A stretch of 64,000 nucleotides of DNA from Streptomyces albus subsp. albus (GCF_000725885.1 NZ_JODR01000018.1:261639-325638), one strand, 5' to 3'; positions 17,549-27,033 are shown, counted from the stretch's first letter. Notes: a model not told the origin generated them from the sequence alone. A program made the numbers and translations.

Positions 17549-19039
17549 TCAGCCGTGCCGGTGCGGGTGGTCCACCGTGTGGATCTCGTCCCAGGACGCG
17601 GGCTTCTTCGGGGCGGCCTCGGCGGCGAAGCCCTTCCCCGCCGGACCGGCCGCCGGCTTCGAGGGCTGGTACAGCCAGGTGTCGAAGAGGCCGGCCAGCG
17701 GCTTGCCCGACACCTTCTCCGCGTAGCCGATGAAGTCGCGCACGGTCGCGTTGCCGTCCTTGTGCAGGGCGGGCCAGCCCTTGAGGATCGCGAAGAAGTC
17801 CTTGTCGCCGATCTCGTTGCGCAGCGCCTGGAGAGCGAGAGCGCCGCGGTCGTAGACGGCAGAGTGGAACTGGTTGTCCGGGCCGGGGTCACCGGGTGCG
17901 ACCTTCCAGAAGGCATCGCCGGCCGGGCGCGAGGCGTAGGTGTAGTCGGCCAGTTCCTGCGCGGTGCCCTCGCCCTGGTCCTCCGACCACAGCCACTGGC
18001 TGTAGCGGGCGAAGCCCTCGTTGATCCAGATGTCCTTCCACCGCTTCAGCGAGACGCTGTCCCCGTACCACTGGTGGGCCATCTCGTGGACGACGACGGA
18101 GGTGTTGGAGCCGTCGGCGAAGTCGTCCGGGCTGTAGAAGGGCCGGGTCTGCGTCTCCAGTGCGTAGGTGGTGTCCGTGTTGGGGACGTAGCCGCCCACC
18201 GCGTCGAACGGGTACGTGCCGAAGTGGCCCTCCAGCCATTCGGTGATCTCCGCCGTACGCTCCACACTGGCCCGCGCGGCGCCCGCGTGCTCGCCCAGGT
18301 CCTTGCTGTAGGCGTTGATGACGGGCAGTCCCGAGTCGGTCTTCGCGGTGGTGATGTCGAACCTGCCGACGGCCAGGGTGGCCAGATAGGTGGCCTGCGG
18401 GGCCCGGGACCGCCAGTTGTAGCGGGTCCAGCCCGCCTTGGAACGCTGCGACTGGAGCGTGCCGTTGCTGATGGCCTGGGTGCCGTCGGGGACGGCGACG
18501 CTGACGTCGTAGCTCGCCTTGTCGGAGGGGTGGTCGTTGCTGGGGAACCACCACCAGGCGGCCTCGGGCTCGTTGGCGGCGACCCCGCCGTCCTCGGTGC
18601 GCAGCCAGGAGGTGAAACCGTTCACCTTCACCTTCGAGGGCACACCCTTGTACCGGACCACGACGGTGGCCTTCTCGCCCTCGGCCAGCGGCTTGGCCGG
18701 GGTGATGCTCAGCTCGTGTGCGCCCGAGGTGGCGAAGCGGGCCTTCTTGCCGTCGACCCGCACCTCGCTGACGTCCAGTGCGAAGTCGAGGTTGAAGCGG
18801 GACAGGTCCTGGGTCGCGGTGGCCAGCAGGGTCGCCGTTCCGCTCAGTTCGTCCGTCTTCGGCTGGTAGGTGAGCCGAAGGTCGTAGTGGGAGACGTCGT
18901 ATCCGCCGTTCCCGTAGTCCGGGTAGTAGGGGTCGCCCACGCCCGGTGCGCCCGGGGACGGTTCGGCGGCCGAGGCCGGCACCGCGAGCAGCAGCGAGGC
19001 CGCCACCATCGCACCCGGGACGATCAGTCTGTGACGCAC
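17549..19039 (-). CDS. Secreted M1-family metallopeptidase
   Basis: 496 residues. A Sec signal peptide ends at about residue 24 (LLLAVPASA). The N-terminal beta domain is followed by a thermolysin-like catalytic domain with HEMAH at about 318-322 and the third zinc ligand in NEGFA, 18 residues later. The usual exopeptidase GxMEN motif is replaced by YALETQTRP, so its aminopeptidase specificity may differ. At under 500 residues it lacks the long C-terminal domain of PepN. The GTG start has GGAGG 4 bp upstream. The divergent neighbour is a second secreted peptidase. Confidence 0.88.
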   Translation of the reverse strand: MRHRLIVPGAMVAASLLLAVPASAAEPSPGAPGVGDPYYPDYGNGGYDVSHYDLRLTYQPKTDELSGTATLLATATQDLSRFNLDFALDVSEVRVDGKKARFATSGAHELSITPAKPLAEGEKATVVVRYKGVPSKVKVNGFTSWLRTEDGGVAANEPEAAWWWFPSNDHPSDKASYDVSVAVPDGTQAISNGTLQSQRSKAGWTRYNWRSRAPQATYLATLAVGRFDITTAKTDSGLPVINAYSKDLGEHAGAARASVERTAEITEWLEGHFGTYPFDAVGGYVPNTDTTYALETQTRPFYSPDDFADGSNTSVVVHEMAHQWYGDSVSLKRWKDIWINEGFARYSQWLWSEDQGEGTAQELADYTYASRPAGDAFWKVAPGDPGPDNQFHSAVYDRGALALQALRNEIGDKDFFAILKGWPALHKDGNATVRDFIGYAEKVSGKPLAGLFDTWLYQPSKPAAGPAGKGFAAEAAPKKPASWDEIHTVDHPHRHG

Positions 19040-19230
19040 GAGTCCTCCAACTCTCCGTCAACCCTGCTGCGGCACCGGCGGGTTCGGGTGCCGCGTGGGA
19101 TGTCGTTCCGTCCGAAGGTATGTACTCATGCGGCACACCGCATGTCCACAGCAACTAACGTCATCCGATTGCCATACGGACGACATACGCCCCCTTCTCC
19201 CCGCCCGTCCCCGTCGTTACCGTCCCCCAC

Positions 19231-20601
19231 ATGGTGACAAGCGCGCGGCACGGCCGCTTCCCGTGGAAGACCGCCGCCCTGGCCCCGGCGGCACTCCTCG
19301 TCCCCCTCCTCGCCACCCCACCCGTCGCCCAGGCCTCCTCCCCGGCACCCATCCGCTCCGAGTCCCCGGCCCCCGCACCGGCACAGGAACCGCGCACCGG
19401 ATTCGAACGCAGTCACGGGGCACGCTGGACGTCCCAGCCCGAGGAACAGGACTTCCTGCGGACCGTGGACCGCTCCAGCCACCGTGTGGCACTCGACACC
19501 GTCGGCCGGACGAAACAGGGGCGCCCCCTCCAGCTCGTGAGGATCGGCGCCCCGGCCCCCGCCGGCCCCGGCGCGGTACGGCACGGCAACTCCGTACTGC
19601 TGATCTGCTCCCAGCACGGTGACGAGCCCGCCGGACGCGAAGCGTGCCTGAGCACCATCCGCGACCTGGCCTTCGCCCGGGACCGGGCCACGACGCGGTT
19701 CCTCGCCCGCACCACCGTGCTCGTCGTCCCCACCGCCAACCCCGACGGCCGCGCGGCCGGCACCCGGGGCAACTCCGACGGCGTCGACATCAACCGCGAC
19801 CACCTCGCCCTCACCACCGCGGAGGCCCGCACGATGGCCGCCGTCACCCGCGACTGGCGGCCCGACACCGTCTACGACCTCCACGAGTACGGTGCCCACG
19901 AGCCGTACTACGTCAAGGACCTGCTCACCCTGTGGCCCCGCAACCTCAACGCGGCCGAGGGGCTGCACCGCGAGTCCACGGCGCTGTCGGAGAAGTACGC
20001 GCGGCCCGCTGCCGAGTCCGGCGGCCACAGCACCGGCATCTACGGCATATGGACCGATCCGCGGACGGGCGAGCCCGTCCGGCAGGTCGCCGGCGACGGG
20101 CAGGAACGAATACTCCGCAACACCGTCGGTATCAAGGGCGCCGTGGGCCTGCTCGCCGAGACCCGCGTCGACCCCCTCACCGACGAGGAGAAGGCCGACG
20201 AGGCGCTCAACAACCGGCGCCGCGTCCACTCCCACCTCACCGCCCTCAAGGGCGCGTTCGACTTCGCCGGCACGCGCCGCGCCCGGATAGAGAAGGCCAC
20301 CGACGCGGCCCGGACGGCCGGACTGGCCGACCGCGGGCCCGTCTACCTGGACGGCGCCGACAACGAGCCGCCCGCCGACGACCGGGTACTGACGGACCCG
20401 CCCTGCGGCTACCGGCTGACCGGCGCCCAGTACGCGGACGTCCGGGACGAACTGGACCTGCACGGAATCCGCGCCCAGCGGCGCGGCGACGGCGCCTTCG
20501 TGCCGCTGCGCCAGTCGCAGCGCGCCCTGGTGCCGCTGCTGCTCGACGAGCGTGCCCGCTTCCCCCTGACCGCGGGCACACCCGTTCAGCGGTGCGGCTG
20601 A
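19231..20601 (+). CDS. Secreted M14-family zinc carboxypeptidase
   Basis: 456 residues with a Sec signal peptide (hydrophobic core about 14-35, Ala-x-Ala-like end at VAQAS). The zinc ligands are His129, Glu132 (QHGDEPAGRE) and His218 (DLHEYG), and the likely catalytic Glu is Glu310 (LLAETRVD). The substrate-anchoring NPDGR and INRDH segments are present. It removes C-terminal residues from extracellular peptides. TACCGT lies 7 nt before the ATG with no Shine-Dalgarno sequence, suggesting a leaderless message. Confidence 0.88.
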   Translation: MVTSARHGRFPWKTAALAPAALLVPLLATPPVAQASSPAPIRSESPAPAPAQEPRTGFERSHGARWTSQPEEQDFLRTVDRSSHRVALDTVGRTKQGRPLQLVRIGAPAPAGPGAVRHGNSVLLICSQHGDEPAGREACLSTIRDLAFARDRATTRFLARTTVLVVPTANPDGRAAGTRGNSDGVDINRDHLALTTAEARTMAAVTRDWRPDTVYDLHEYGAHEPYYVKDLLTLWPRNLNAAEGLHRESTALSEKYARPAAESGGHSTGIYGIWTDPRTGEPVRQVAGDGQERILRNTVGIKGAVGLLAETRVDPLTDEEKADEALNNRRRVHSHLTALKGAFDFAGTRRARIEKATDAARTAGLADRGPVYLDGADNEPPADDRVLTDPPCGYRLTGAQYADVRDELDLHGIRAQRRGDGAFVPLRQSQRALVPLLLDERARFPLTAGTPVQRCG

Positions 20602-20620
20602 CCGCCGGCCGACGCCGCGG

Positions 20621-20651
20621 GGGCCCGGCTCACTCCCCGGTGGCCGGGCCC
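20621..20651. terminator. Hairpin between convergent M14 peptidase and flavoenzyme genes
   Basis: GGGCCCGGC (20621-20629) pairs with GCCGGGCCC (20643-20651). The right arm lies inside the last codons of the minus-strand gene. Confidence 0.45.
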
Positions 20652-21562
20652 ACCAGCCGGACGGCGTCCACCGCGCAGCCCCAGGAGACCGTGACCCCGG
20701 CACCGCCGTGGCCGTAGTTGTGCACGCACAGGGCGGTGCCGCCCCGGCCGTCGGGCAGCCGCCCCGCCTCCAGCCGCACGCGGGGCCGGAACGGGCGCAG
20801 GCCGACCCGGTGTTCGAGCACCTTCGCGTCCGCCAGCCGGGGATCGACGGCGGCACACCGCCGCACGATCGCCTCCGCCGTCGCCGGGTCCGGCCTCCGG
20901 TCCTCGGCGCCGTCGTGTGCGGTGCCGCCCAGCACCACGCCGTAGGGCTGCGGCAGGATGTACGTCGTCTCGCTGGCCCCGCCCGTCGCGACGACGTACC
21001 ACTCCTCGACGCCCGGGTCCTCCACCACCAGGACCTGGCCCCGCACCGGGCGCACGCTCGGGTCCGGCACCAGTTCGCGGGCGCCGAGCCCCGCGCAGTT
21101 GACGACGACGGGCGCCTCGGCGGCGGCCTCCGCCAGGGAACGGGCCGCGCGCTGCTCCCAGCGTCCCCCGGCGGCTTCGAAGCGGGCCACCAGGTAGGGG
21201 AGATACGTCTGCATGTCGACAAGCGGGGTGCGCGGCGGGGTACCGGTGAGCGCCGTCCACTCCGGCGGCGGCGAGCCGCCCGGCATGCTGCCGCGCACCA
21301 GCCGCACACCCGTCGTCCCCGGCTGTTCCGCGAGCCAGGAGAAGTGCCGGAAGGAGCGCACCGACCAGTCGAGCGCCTGCTCCTGCGGTTCGATGCGGTA
21401 CGGCCACACGAGGCCGCCCGCGACGGCCGACGTCGTCTCGTGAGGGGCCTGCGGACTCCACAGCCGCACCCGTGTGCCCCGTTCGGCCAGCACCACCGCG
21501 GTCGTCAGCCCGATGACCCCGCCTCCTATGACGACGGCTTCGTCGTCCCGTGTATCACCCAT
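20630..21562 (-). CDS. FAD-dependent D-amino-acid oxidase-like enzyme
   Basis: 310 residues with the DAO fold: N-terminal dinucleotide motif VVIGGGVIGLTTA, AGGLVWPYR near residue 50, the central NCAGLGAREL segment, and C-terminal RVGLRPFRP and HNYGHGGAGVT. The C-terminal pair carries the substrate-binding Arg and FAD contacts of D-amino-acid oxidases. It should oxidise a D-amino acid or a related amine to the imino acid with H2O2 release. TAGTGT lies 6 nt before the ATG, so it may be leaderless and transcribed alone. The nearby secreted peptidases might supply amino acids, but this is only proximity. Confidence 0.85.
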   Translation of the reverse strand: MGDTRDDEAVVIGGGVIGLTTAVVLAERGTRVRLWSPQAPHETTSAVAGGLVWPYRIEPQEQALDWSVRSFRHFSWLAEQPGTTGVRLVRGSMPGGSPPPEWTALTGTPPRTPLVDMQTYLPYLVARFEAAGGRWEQRAARSLAEAAAEAPVVVNCAGLGARELVPDPSVRPVRGQVLVVEDPGVEEWYVVATGGASETTYILPQPYGVVLGGTAHDGAEDRRPDPATAEAIVRRCAAVDPRLADAKVLEHRVGLRPFRPRVRLEAGRLPDGRGGTALCVHNYGHGGAGVTVSWGCAVDAVRLVGPATGE

Positions 21563-21766
21563 GTGCCGACACTACGTTCCCACCGGCCGGACGCGCCGCC
21601 CCCCAGGGGCCGCCGCCGTCCACCGCCGGCTCCCGCCCTCCGGCCGGACGGCGGGGCCGGACGAAGGGTCGGGGTGCGGCTTCGGGCAACCGACCAGTCA
21701 ACAAGTCCGTCGGAACGACATAGCCGCAGGAACCGGGCGCGCGCCTCCCAGGGTCGGCATGGACAG

Positions 21767-22888
21767 TCAGCGGAAGAGGCGGAAGAATCCACGCACCTGC
21801 TCGACCAGCGACTCCGGCTGCTCCAGCGCGGCGAAGTGGCCGCCGCGCGGCAGCTCCTCGAACCAGCGCAGGTCGGTGAACCGCAGCTCGGCCTCCCGCC
21901 TCGACGGGCGGGTTATGTCGCGCGGGTAGACCGACAGCCCGGACGGCGCGGTCACCGTGTCCCGGAAGTCGGCGAAGCTCTCCCAGTACAGGCGTGCCGA
22001 CGACGTGGCCGACGCGGTGAACCAGTAGACCGAGATCTCGTCGAGGATCGTCTGCCGCGACAACGCGTCCTCGGGGTGGCCGTCGTTGTCCGTCCACGCC
22101 CAGAACTTCTCGGCGATCCAGGCGGCCTGCCCGGCCGGGGAGTCGGTGAGGGCGTAGCCGAGTGTCTGCGGCCGGGTCGCCTGGATCGCCGAGTATCCCC
22201 GGCCGGTGCGCCGCATCTCCTTCTCGGCCTCAAGATTCGCCAGCTCCGCGGGTGTCGGGTCGTCGAACGTGCCCGCCGCCACGGATCCCAGGTTCAGGTG
22301 GACGCCGGCGACCCGCTCGGGCGCCACTTCGCCCAGCGCCCCGGACACCGCCGAACCCCAGTCACCGCCCTGCGCGCCGTACCGTTCGTAACCCAGCGAG
22401 ACCATCAAGGTGTCCCAGGCGCGCGCGATGCGAGTGACGCCCCACCCGGTCGTCGACGGCTTGTCGCTCCAGCCGTACCCGGGCAACGACGGCGCGACCA
22501 CGTGGAACGCGTCCGCCGGGTCACCGCCGTGCGCGCGGGGGTCGGTCAGCGGGCCGAGGACCTCCAGGAATTCGAGTACCGAGCCCGGCCACCCGTGTGT
22601 GAGCACGAGCGGGAACGCGTCCGGCTCCGGCGAGCGGACGTGCAGGAAGTGGATGCCCAGCCCGTCGATGGTGTCGCGGTACTGCGGGAACACGTTCAGC
22701 CGCTCGGCGAACCCGAAGTCGTAGTCCTCGGCCCAGCTGCGGCACAGCTCCCGCGCGTACGCCAGCGGCAGCCCCTGTGACCAGTCGTCCACCGGCTCGC
22801 GTTCGGGCCACCGTGTCCGGCGCAGTCGTTCACGCAGGTCCGCGATCTCGGCTTCGGTGATGCTGACCTCGAATGGCTCGGCGGACAT
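21767..22888 (-). CDS. Epoxide hydrolase family protein (alpha/beta hydrolase with EHN domain)
   Basis: 373 residues. The N-terminal epoxide-hydrolase domain (about 5-110) leads into the alpha/beta core with oxyanion motif HGWPGS (about 98), nucleophile elbow GGDWGS (Asp near 176) and catalytic His in GGHFAALEQP near the C-terminus. It opens epoxides via an Asp-ester intermediate. It lies 51 bp after the MFS gene on the same strand and is probably cotranscribed, so detoxification and export of an epoxide or lipophilic compound is plausible. Confidence 0.87.
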   Translation of the reverse strand: MSAEPFEVSITEAEIADLRERLRRTRWPEREPVDDWSQGLPLAYARELCRSWAEDYDFGFAERLNVFPQYRDTIDGLGIHFLHVRSPEPDAFPLVLTHGWPGSVLEFLEVLGPLTDPRAHGGDPADAFHVVAPSLPGYGWSDKPSTTGWGVTRIARAWDTLMVSLGYERYGAQGGDWGSAVSGALGEVAPERVAGVHLNLGSVAAGTFDDPTPAELANLEAEKEMRRTGRGYSAIQATRPQTLGYALTDSPAGQAAWIAEKFWAWTDNDGHPEDALSRQTILDEISVYWFTASATSSARLYWESFADFRDTVTAPSGLSVYPRDITRPSRREAELRFTDLRWFEELPRGGHFAALEQPESLVEQVRGFFRLFR

Positions 22889-22939
22889 GGCAGGGCTCCT
22901 TACTGTGGAGGCGTTGTCGGATCAGGTGCGGGCGGGCCG

Positions 22940-24385
22940 TCAGTGCGGGCTCCCACGCGTGGCACCGGGTGCGGGGCGGCGGCCGGCGGCAGGGCGCCGG
23001 GTCAGGCTGATGACGAGTCCGGCCAGGGGGAGTGCCGCGAGCACGGCGAGGGCCACCGGCGCCGGCACGATGCCGGACAGACCCGCGACAGCGGCCGGAC
23101 CGATCCCGCCGCCCAGGACGTTCATGAAGTTGAGCAGGCCTTGCGCGGTGTTGCGGTCGTCCGCGGCGACCAGGTCCGGTGCGAGGTTCACCAGTACGGC
23201 TTGGGCACCGGCGAACCCGCATACGGTCAAGGCCGTGCCGAGGACGACCGGGACCGGCCCGGTGGAGACCGCGACCACGAGCACGCCGATGACGGTGAGT
23301 GCCGCAAGCCCGGCCGACATCTGCCAGCCGGTGAACCGGTCGGTCAACGTGCCGACCAGCCGCCCGGCCAGCACCGAGCAGGCGGCGGCCGGGAGCAGGA
23401 GCACGCCGGCTTCCAGGGGGCCACCGCCGGTGGCCTGCTCGATCAGGGACGGGGCGCGGAACAGCACCCCGTAGTAGCCGGCGAAGACGGCCCCGCCGAT
23501 GAGCCCGGCCGCCGGGAAGCCGCGGGATGCGATCACCCGCCGGGGCACGAACCCGTCGGGTGTGCTGCGCACCCGCCACCACAGCCCTGCGGCGGCGAGC
23601 GCACCGGCGGCGGCCACGACGAGCGTGACCGGAGCGGGCAGGCCGACCGAGTGTGCCTGCAGCAACGTGATCAAGGAGCCGGCGAGTACCGACAGCACGG
23701 CCGCGCCGACGACATCGAGTCGCCCGGCCGGGCCGTTTCGCTCGCCGGCTCCGCTCCGCCCCGGCGCGCGCCTGCTCGGCAATGCGGCCAGCAGCAGGGG
23801 CAGCGCGAGGACCGGGATCGCGAGCACGGCACGCCACCCGAGCCATGCGGTCACCGCTCCGCCTATCAGCGTCCCGCACCCCGACGCCGTCGCGCTGGCC
23901 GCCGCGATGAGTCCCAGGACGCGGATCCGTTGCCGCCCGGGAAGGGCGGTGGCCGCGGCGAAGACGGCGATCACCGTCGCGCCCGCCCCGGCGCCGCCGA
24001 TCAGCCGGCCGACGATCACGACGGACAGCACCGGCCCGGCTCCGGCGAGCGCGGAGCCCGCGGCGAGCGTCACGACCCCGGCGACCAGGACCTGGAAGGG
24101 GCTCCAGCGGACCAGCAGCCGGCCCGCGACCGGCATCGCCAGCGCGGAGGTCAGCGACCATGCGGCGAGAATCCATGCGGTGGCCCCGAACGGCACCGCG
24201 AGTGCGCGGCCGATGGCCGGCAGGGCCACAGACGGCGCTCCCAGTGCCACGTACATCGGCAGCACCAGCATTCCCAGGGTCAGCCCCAGCCGGCGCCCGC
24301 CCGGGGCATCCGTTCGCTCCGGTGCCGGACCACCTCCCGGCGGGGTCGTCCGCGACGTCGGCCCCTGCGAGGTATTTTGTGACAT
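22940..24385 (-). CDS. MFS transporter (drug:proton antiporter type)
   Basis: 481 residues with about 14 hydrophobic segments. Motif A-like MPVAGRLLVRWSP and the motif C-type run ATASGCGTLIGGAVTAWLGWR are those of DHA2 multidrug exporters. The N-terminal 30 residues are polar and disordered. It has a consensus promoter (24407-24436) and an AAAGGAG ribosome site. It probably forms an operon with the epoxide hydrolase and is divergent from a CGNR regulator that is likely to control it. Confidence 0.88.
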   Translation of the reverse strand: MSQNTSQGPTSRTTPPGGGPAPERTDAPGGRRLGLTLGMLVLPMYVALGAPSVALPAIGRALAVPFGATAWILAAWSLTSALAMPVAGRLLVRWSPFQVLVAGVVTLAAGSALAGAGPVLSVVIVGRLIGGAGAGATVIAVFAAATALPGRQRIRVLGLIAAASATASGCGTLIGGAVTAWLGWRAVLAIPVLALPLLLAALPSRRAPGRSGAGERNGPAGRLDVVGAAVLSVLAGSLITLLQAHSVGLPAPVTLVVAAAGALAAAGLWWRVRSTPDGFVPRRVIASRGFPAAGLIGGAVFAGYYGVLFRAPSLIEQATGGGPLEAGVLLLPAAACSVLAGRLVGTLTDRFTGWQMSAGLAALTVIGVLVVAVSTGPVPVVLGTALTVCGFAGAQAVLVNLAPDLVAADDRNTAQGLLNFMNVLGGGIGPAAVAGLSGIVPAPVALAVLAALPLAGLVISLTRRPAAGRRPAPGATRGSPH

Positions 24386-24406
24386 GTGAAAGCTCCTTTG
24401 GGTGTA

Positions 24407-24436
24407 ACGCTACGGAGCAGTGAGGAGACACGTCAA
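24407..24436 (-). promoter_or_regulatory. Promoter of the MFS-epoxide hydrolase operon with flanking inverted repeat
   Basis: On the minus strand TTGACG (24431-24436) and TAGCGT (24407-24412) are 18 bp apart, close to consensus. A GCTCC-N17-GGAGC inverted repeat (24392-24396, 24414-24418) straddles the -10 element and may be the operator of the divergent CGNR protein. Confidence 0.55.
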
Positions 24437-25021
24437 ATGCGGGACGCGTATTACAGTCCATTGGTGGTCCAGACGGCCGTCGATCTGGCCAACACCCTGA
24501 AGCCGGTCAAGGGAGAGGACGCGCTGGAGACCGTGGAGCAGCTCCGGGACTTCCTCGACGACCATCCCGCGGCCGGGCCTCCGCGTCCGGCGGCGGACCA
24601 AGGGACCGGTCCGCGGCGTCTCACCCGCGCCGACCTGGCGGAAGTCCGCGCGTTGCGCGAGACGGTGCGTGAGGTGCTCGAACGGGCGAACGCGGACGCC
24701 GACGCGGCTGCGGCTCTGATCAACGAGGGCCTGCGTCGCAGCCGCGCCACCCCGGTACTGCGCCACGAGGACGACCGCTGGTGGACCGAGGTGACCGCCG
24801 ACACCGACCGCTGCGCGGCGCACCTCGCCGCGATCACGCTCAGCGCATTGGCCTCCGTGATCGCCACGCTCGGTCCCGCGCGTCTCGGCGTATGTGCCGG
24901 GCCGACCTGCCGGGCCACTTTCGTGGACCTCTCGCGCAACGGCTCGAAGCAGTACTGCACCCGGACCTGCGCACACCGGGCCAGCGTCGCGGCCTACCGC
25001 AGCCGACACAGCCCGCGTTGA
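24437..25021 (+). CDS. CGNR zinc-finger/ABATE-domain transcriptional regulator
   Basis: 194 residues. The N-terminal ABATE (stress-induced regulator-like) domain contains VDLANTLKP near residue 15. The C-terminal treble-clef zinc finger, residues about 153-190, has CAGPTC, the DLSRNGSKQYC linker and CAHR where CGNR is usual, then a basic tail. Such proteins are DNA-binding regulators often placed beside exporters. The ATG at 24437 has GAGGAG 10 bp upstream; the frame is open to GTG 24386 without family-like residues. It is divergent from the MFS exporter. Confidence 0.8.
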   Translation: MRDAYYSPLVVQTAVDLANTLKPVKGEDALETVEQLRDFLDDHPAAGPPRPAADQGTGPRRLTRADLAEVRALRETVREVLERANADADAAAALINEGLRRSRATPVLRHEDDRWWTEVTADTDRCAAHLAAITLSALASVIATLGPARLGVCAGPTCRATFVDLSRNGSKQYCTRTCAHRASVAAYRSRHSPR

Positions 25022-25323
25022 GCACCGGCACCCGGCCCTGCCGGGCCGGGCCTGTCCGAATGTGACCGACGACCCCGAGGCCGCGGCAAGTTCCGGCCCA
25101 CGCCGTCGAGATGGAAGAAGCGCGTCGGCTACTCCACGAACCGCCTGTACGCCGCAGCCTGCTCATCAGCCGGAGAATCCACCGGCACCAGGCGGACGGT
25201 GGCCCCACGCCACACCGCTCACACGAAGTGCGCCGAACCCCGGCAGCGGAGTGGACCACCGTGCTGAGCGCCCAGGTCGAGCGCCCAGCGCCGACGGCTG
25301 TTCCGCTGTTCTCCGAGGGCGGG
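25022..25323. other. 302-bp intergenic stretch without a convincing gene
   Basis: This stretch lies between the CGNR gene and the convergent glycoside hydrolase. A GC-rich palindromic stretch near 25030-25055 may terminate transcription. On the minus strand a short frame, 25129-25215, reads well at its end (AAAYRRFVE) but is closed by a stop just upstream. It may be the decayed C-terminus of a small gene. Nothing else was recognised. Confidence 0.4.
25129..25215 (-). pseudogene. Possible remnant of a small gene (C-terminal 28 codons)
   Basis: The codons before TAG (25129-25131) encode VRLVPVDSPADEQAAAYRRFVE-like sequence with protein-like composition and good third-position GC. An in-frame TGA lies immediately upstream of the GTG at 25213-25215, with no ribosome site. 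It is either a 28-residue orphan or the tail of a decayed gene. The family was not recognised. Confidence 0.2.
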
Positions 25324-26787
25324 TCAGGGGACGGGCGCGCCGGTGCGGGACGCGCGCTGCGGGTCCGCGCCGACGACCGGGTCGGCGAGCAGGTCGAGCG
25401 TCAGGGCGGCGGTCCAGCCGAACTCACGGGCACCGCGCCCCTCGCCGGTGTACGGGTCGAGGTACTCCGCGAACCGCGTCGCGCCCGCCGCCCGCAGCAC
25501 CTCGCCGGCCAGCGCGTCCGCACGGGCCCGCTCCCCGTACCGCGACAGGCCCCGCACCAGCAGCCAGTTGACGTTGAACCAGGCGGGGCCGCGCCAGTAG
25601 CGGCGCCGGTCGAAGGCGGCGCCCCGCAGGTCGTAACTGGGCAGCAGCCGTACGGCCGAGCCCAGCCCGAAATGCTCACCGGCGACAGTGCGCAGCAGGG
25701 CGTCGGCGACCGGCCGGGGCAGACCGGGCACGACGAGCGGCAGCAGTCCCGCGGCGCTGCGTTCGGCCACCAGCCGGCCGGCGGGCCCCGCACCGGACTG
25801 CCGGGGTCCGGCCCGCAGATCGCGGGCGAGGAACTGACCGGCCTGCTCGGACCACAGCCGCCGCACCAGCGCGTCGGTCAGTTCGGCGGCCCGCGCCCGG
25901 TGGGGGCCGGGATCGTGGCCCAGCGCCTCGGCGATCCGGGCGAGGGCGTGCTCGGCGGCGGCGTACAGCGCGTTGAAGCCGGGGTCCTCGACGGCGAAGG
26001 CGTGTTCCGCGGCGGCGTCCCGGTAGCCGTGGTCGCGGTACGCGGCGGCGAGCCGTACGTACCGCCCGTAGTCCAGGTCGGTGGGCCGGTCGGCGGCGTC
26101 CCCGTGCGTCAGGTCCGCGCGGCGGTACGTCGCGGGGTCGGCGGGGGCGATCCGGGACAGCGGCCCGTCCCAGCACGGGCTGTTGTCCATCCCGGGTTCC
26201 CACGGGTGCACGACCGCGGCGAGGCCGCCGCCGTCCAGGTCACGGTGGCGGGCCAGATACCGGTGCCAGGCCACCAGCCGCGGATGGACGCGGGCCAGGA
26301 AGCCGCGCCGTGCGGAGGCGTCCGGGTCGGCGCCGTGGACGAGCCACGCGGCCAGTGCGTGGACGGGCGGCTGCACGATGCCGGAGGTCTCCACCGCCCC
26401 CGGCGCCCCACAGGGCGCACCGGCCGTGGAGGAGCGCCAGAAGGAGGGGGAGGGGAAGTAGGCGTCCGGCGGCACCTCCGCGTTGAAGACGATGTGCGGC
26501 ACCCGCCCGTCGGCCCACTGCGCGGACAGCAGTGTCTCCAGTTCCCGCTGTGCCCGTACGGGGGAGAGATGGCGCAGCCCGATGGCGATGAACGCGGAAT
26601 CCCAGCTCCACTGGTGCGGGTACAGGCTGCGGGACGGGACGGTCGAGGTGCCGGTCCAGTTGCCGTCGAGCACCCGGGCGGCGGCGCGGCGCAGGGCGCG
26701 GTGGGTGTCGGGGCGGCGCGGGGGAGCGGTGCGGGGGCGGGGGAGTGCGGCGGCGTGGGTGCCGGGGACCGGCGGGGTGGTTGTCAC
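25324..26787 (-). CDS. MGH1/GH63-like glycoside hydrolase
   Basis: 487 residues of an (alpha/alpha)6-barrel family. The blocks YPHQWSWDSAFIAIG (about 56-70), HPWEPGMDNSP (about 195), YWRGPAWFNVNWLL (about 400) and EYLDPYTGEGRGAREFGWT near the end are the hallmarks of the mannosylglycerate/glucosylglycerate hydrolase (MGH1-like) group within the GH63-related clan. It lacks a signal peptide, so it acts in the cytosol. It is divergent from a sugar ABC importer, and the likely job is hydrolysis of the imported glycoside. The GTG start has GAGG 7 bp upstream. The substrate is not determined. Confidence 0.75.
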   Translation of the reverse strand: MTTTPPVPGTHAAALPRPRTAPPRRPDTHRALRRAAARVLDGNWTGTSTVPSRSLYPHQWSWDSAFIAIGLRHLSPVRAQRELETLLSAQWADGRVPHIVFNAEVPPDAYFPSPSFWRSSTAGAPCGAPGAVETSGIVQPPVHALAAWLVHGADPDASARRGFLARVHPRLVAWHRYLARHRDLDGGGLAAVVHPWEPGMDNSPCWDGPLSRIAPADPATYRRADLTHGDAADRPTDLDYGRYVRLAAAYRDHGYRDAAAEHAFAVEDPGFNALYAAAEHALARIAEALGHDPGPHRARAAELTDALVRRLWSEQAGQFLARDLRAGPRQSGAGPAGRLVAERSAAGLLPLVVPGLPRPVADALLRTVAGEHFGLGSAVRLLPSYDLRGAAFDRRRYWRGPAWFNVNWLLVRGLSRYGERARADALAGEVLRAAGATRFAEYLDPYTGEGRGAREFGWTAALTLDLLADPVVGADPQRASRTGAPVP

Positions 26788-27033
26788 CGTGGCACCTCGT
26801 GCGGGCCGTCACAGCAGCCCTGTCGGGCGGTATGTTCCTTGCGTGCCGATATGCCCGAATGGGGAAGGGCGGTGGGCCGGGTCATGTGCTCCACGGCGTG
26901 CTCCGAGCGGGTCGACATCGGCAGACCAGTCGAAGGTACCTCGCAACGACGTCCGCCCGGCAGACGCGACCCTCGCCGTGAAGCGGGACGGCGCGGCGGA
27001 CAGCCGGTGGGGACCGACGCGAAGTGAGGCCGT

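Noticed and set aside
24386..24436. GTG 24386 as start of the CGNR regulator
   Set aside because: It abuts the MFS start codon and has no ribosome site; GAGGAG sits before ATG 24437.
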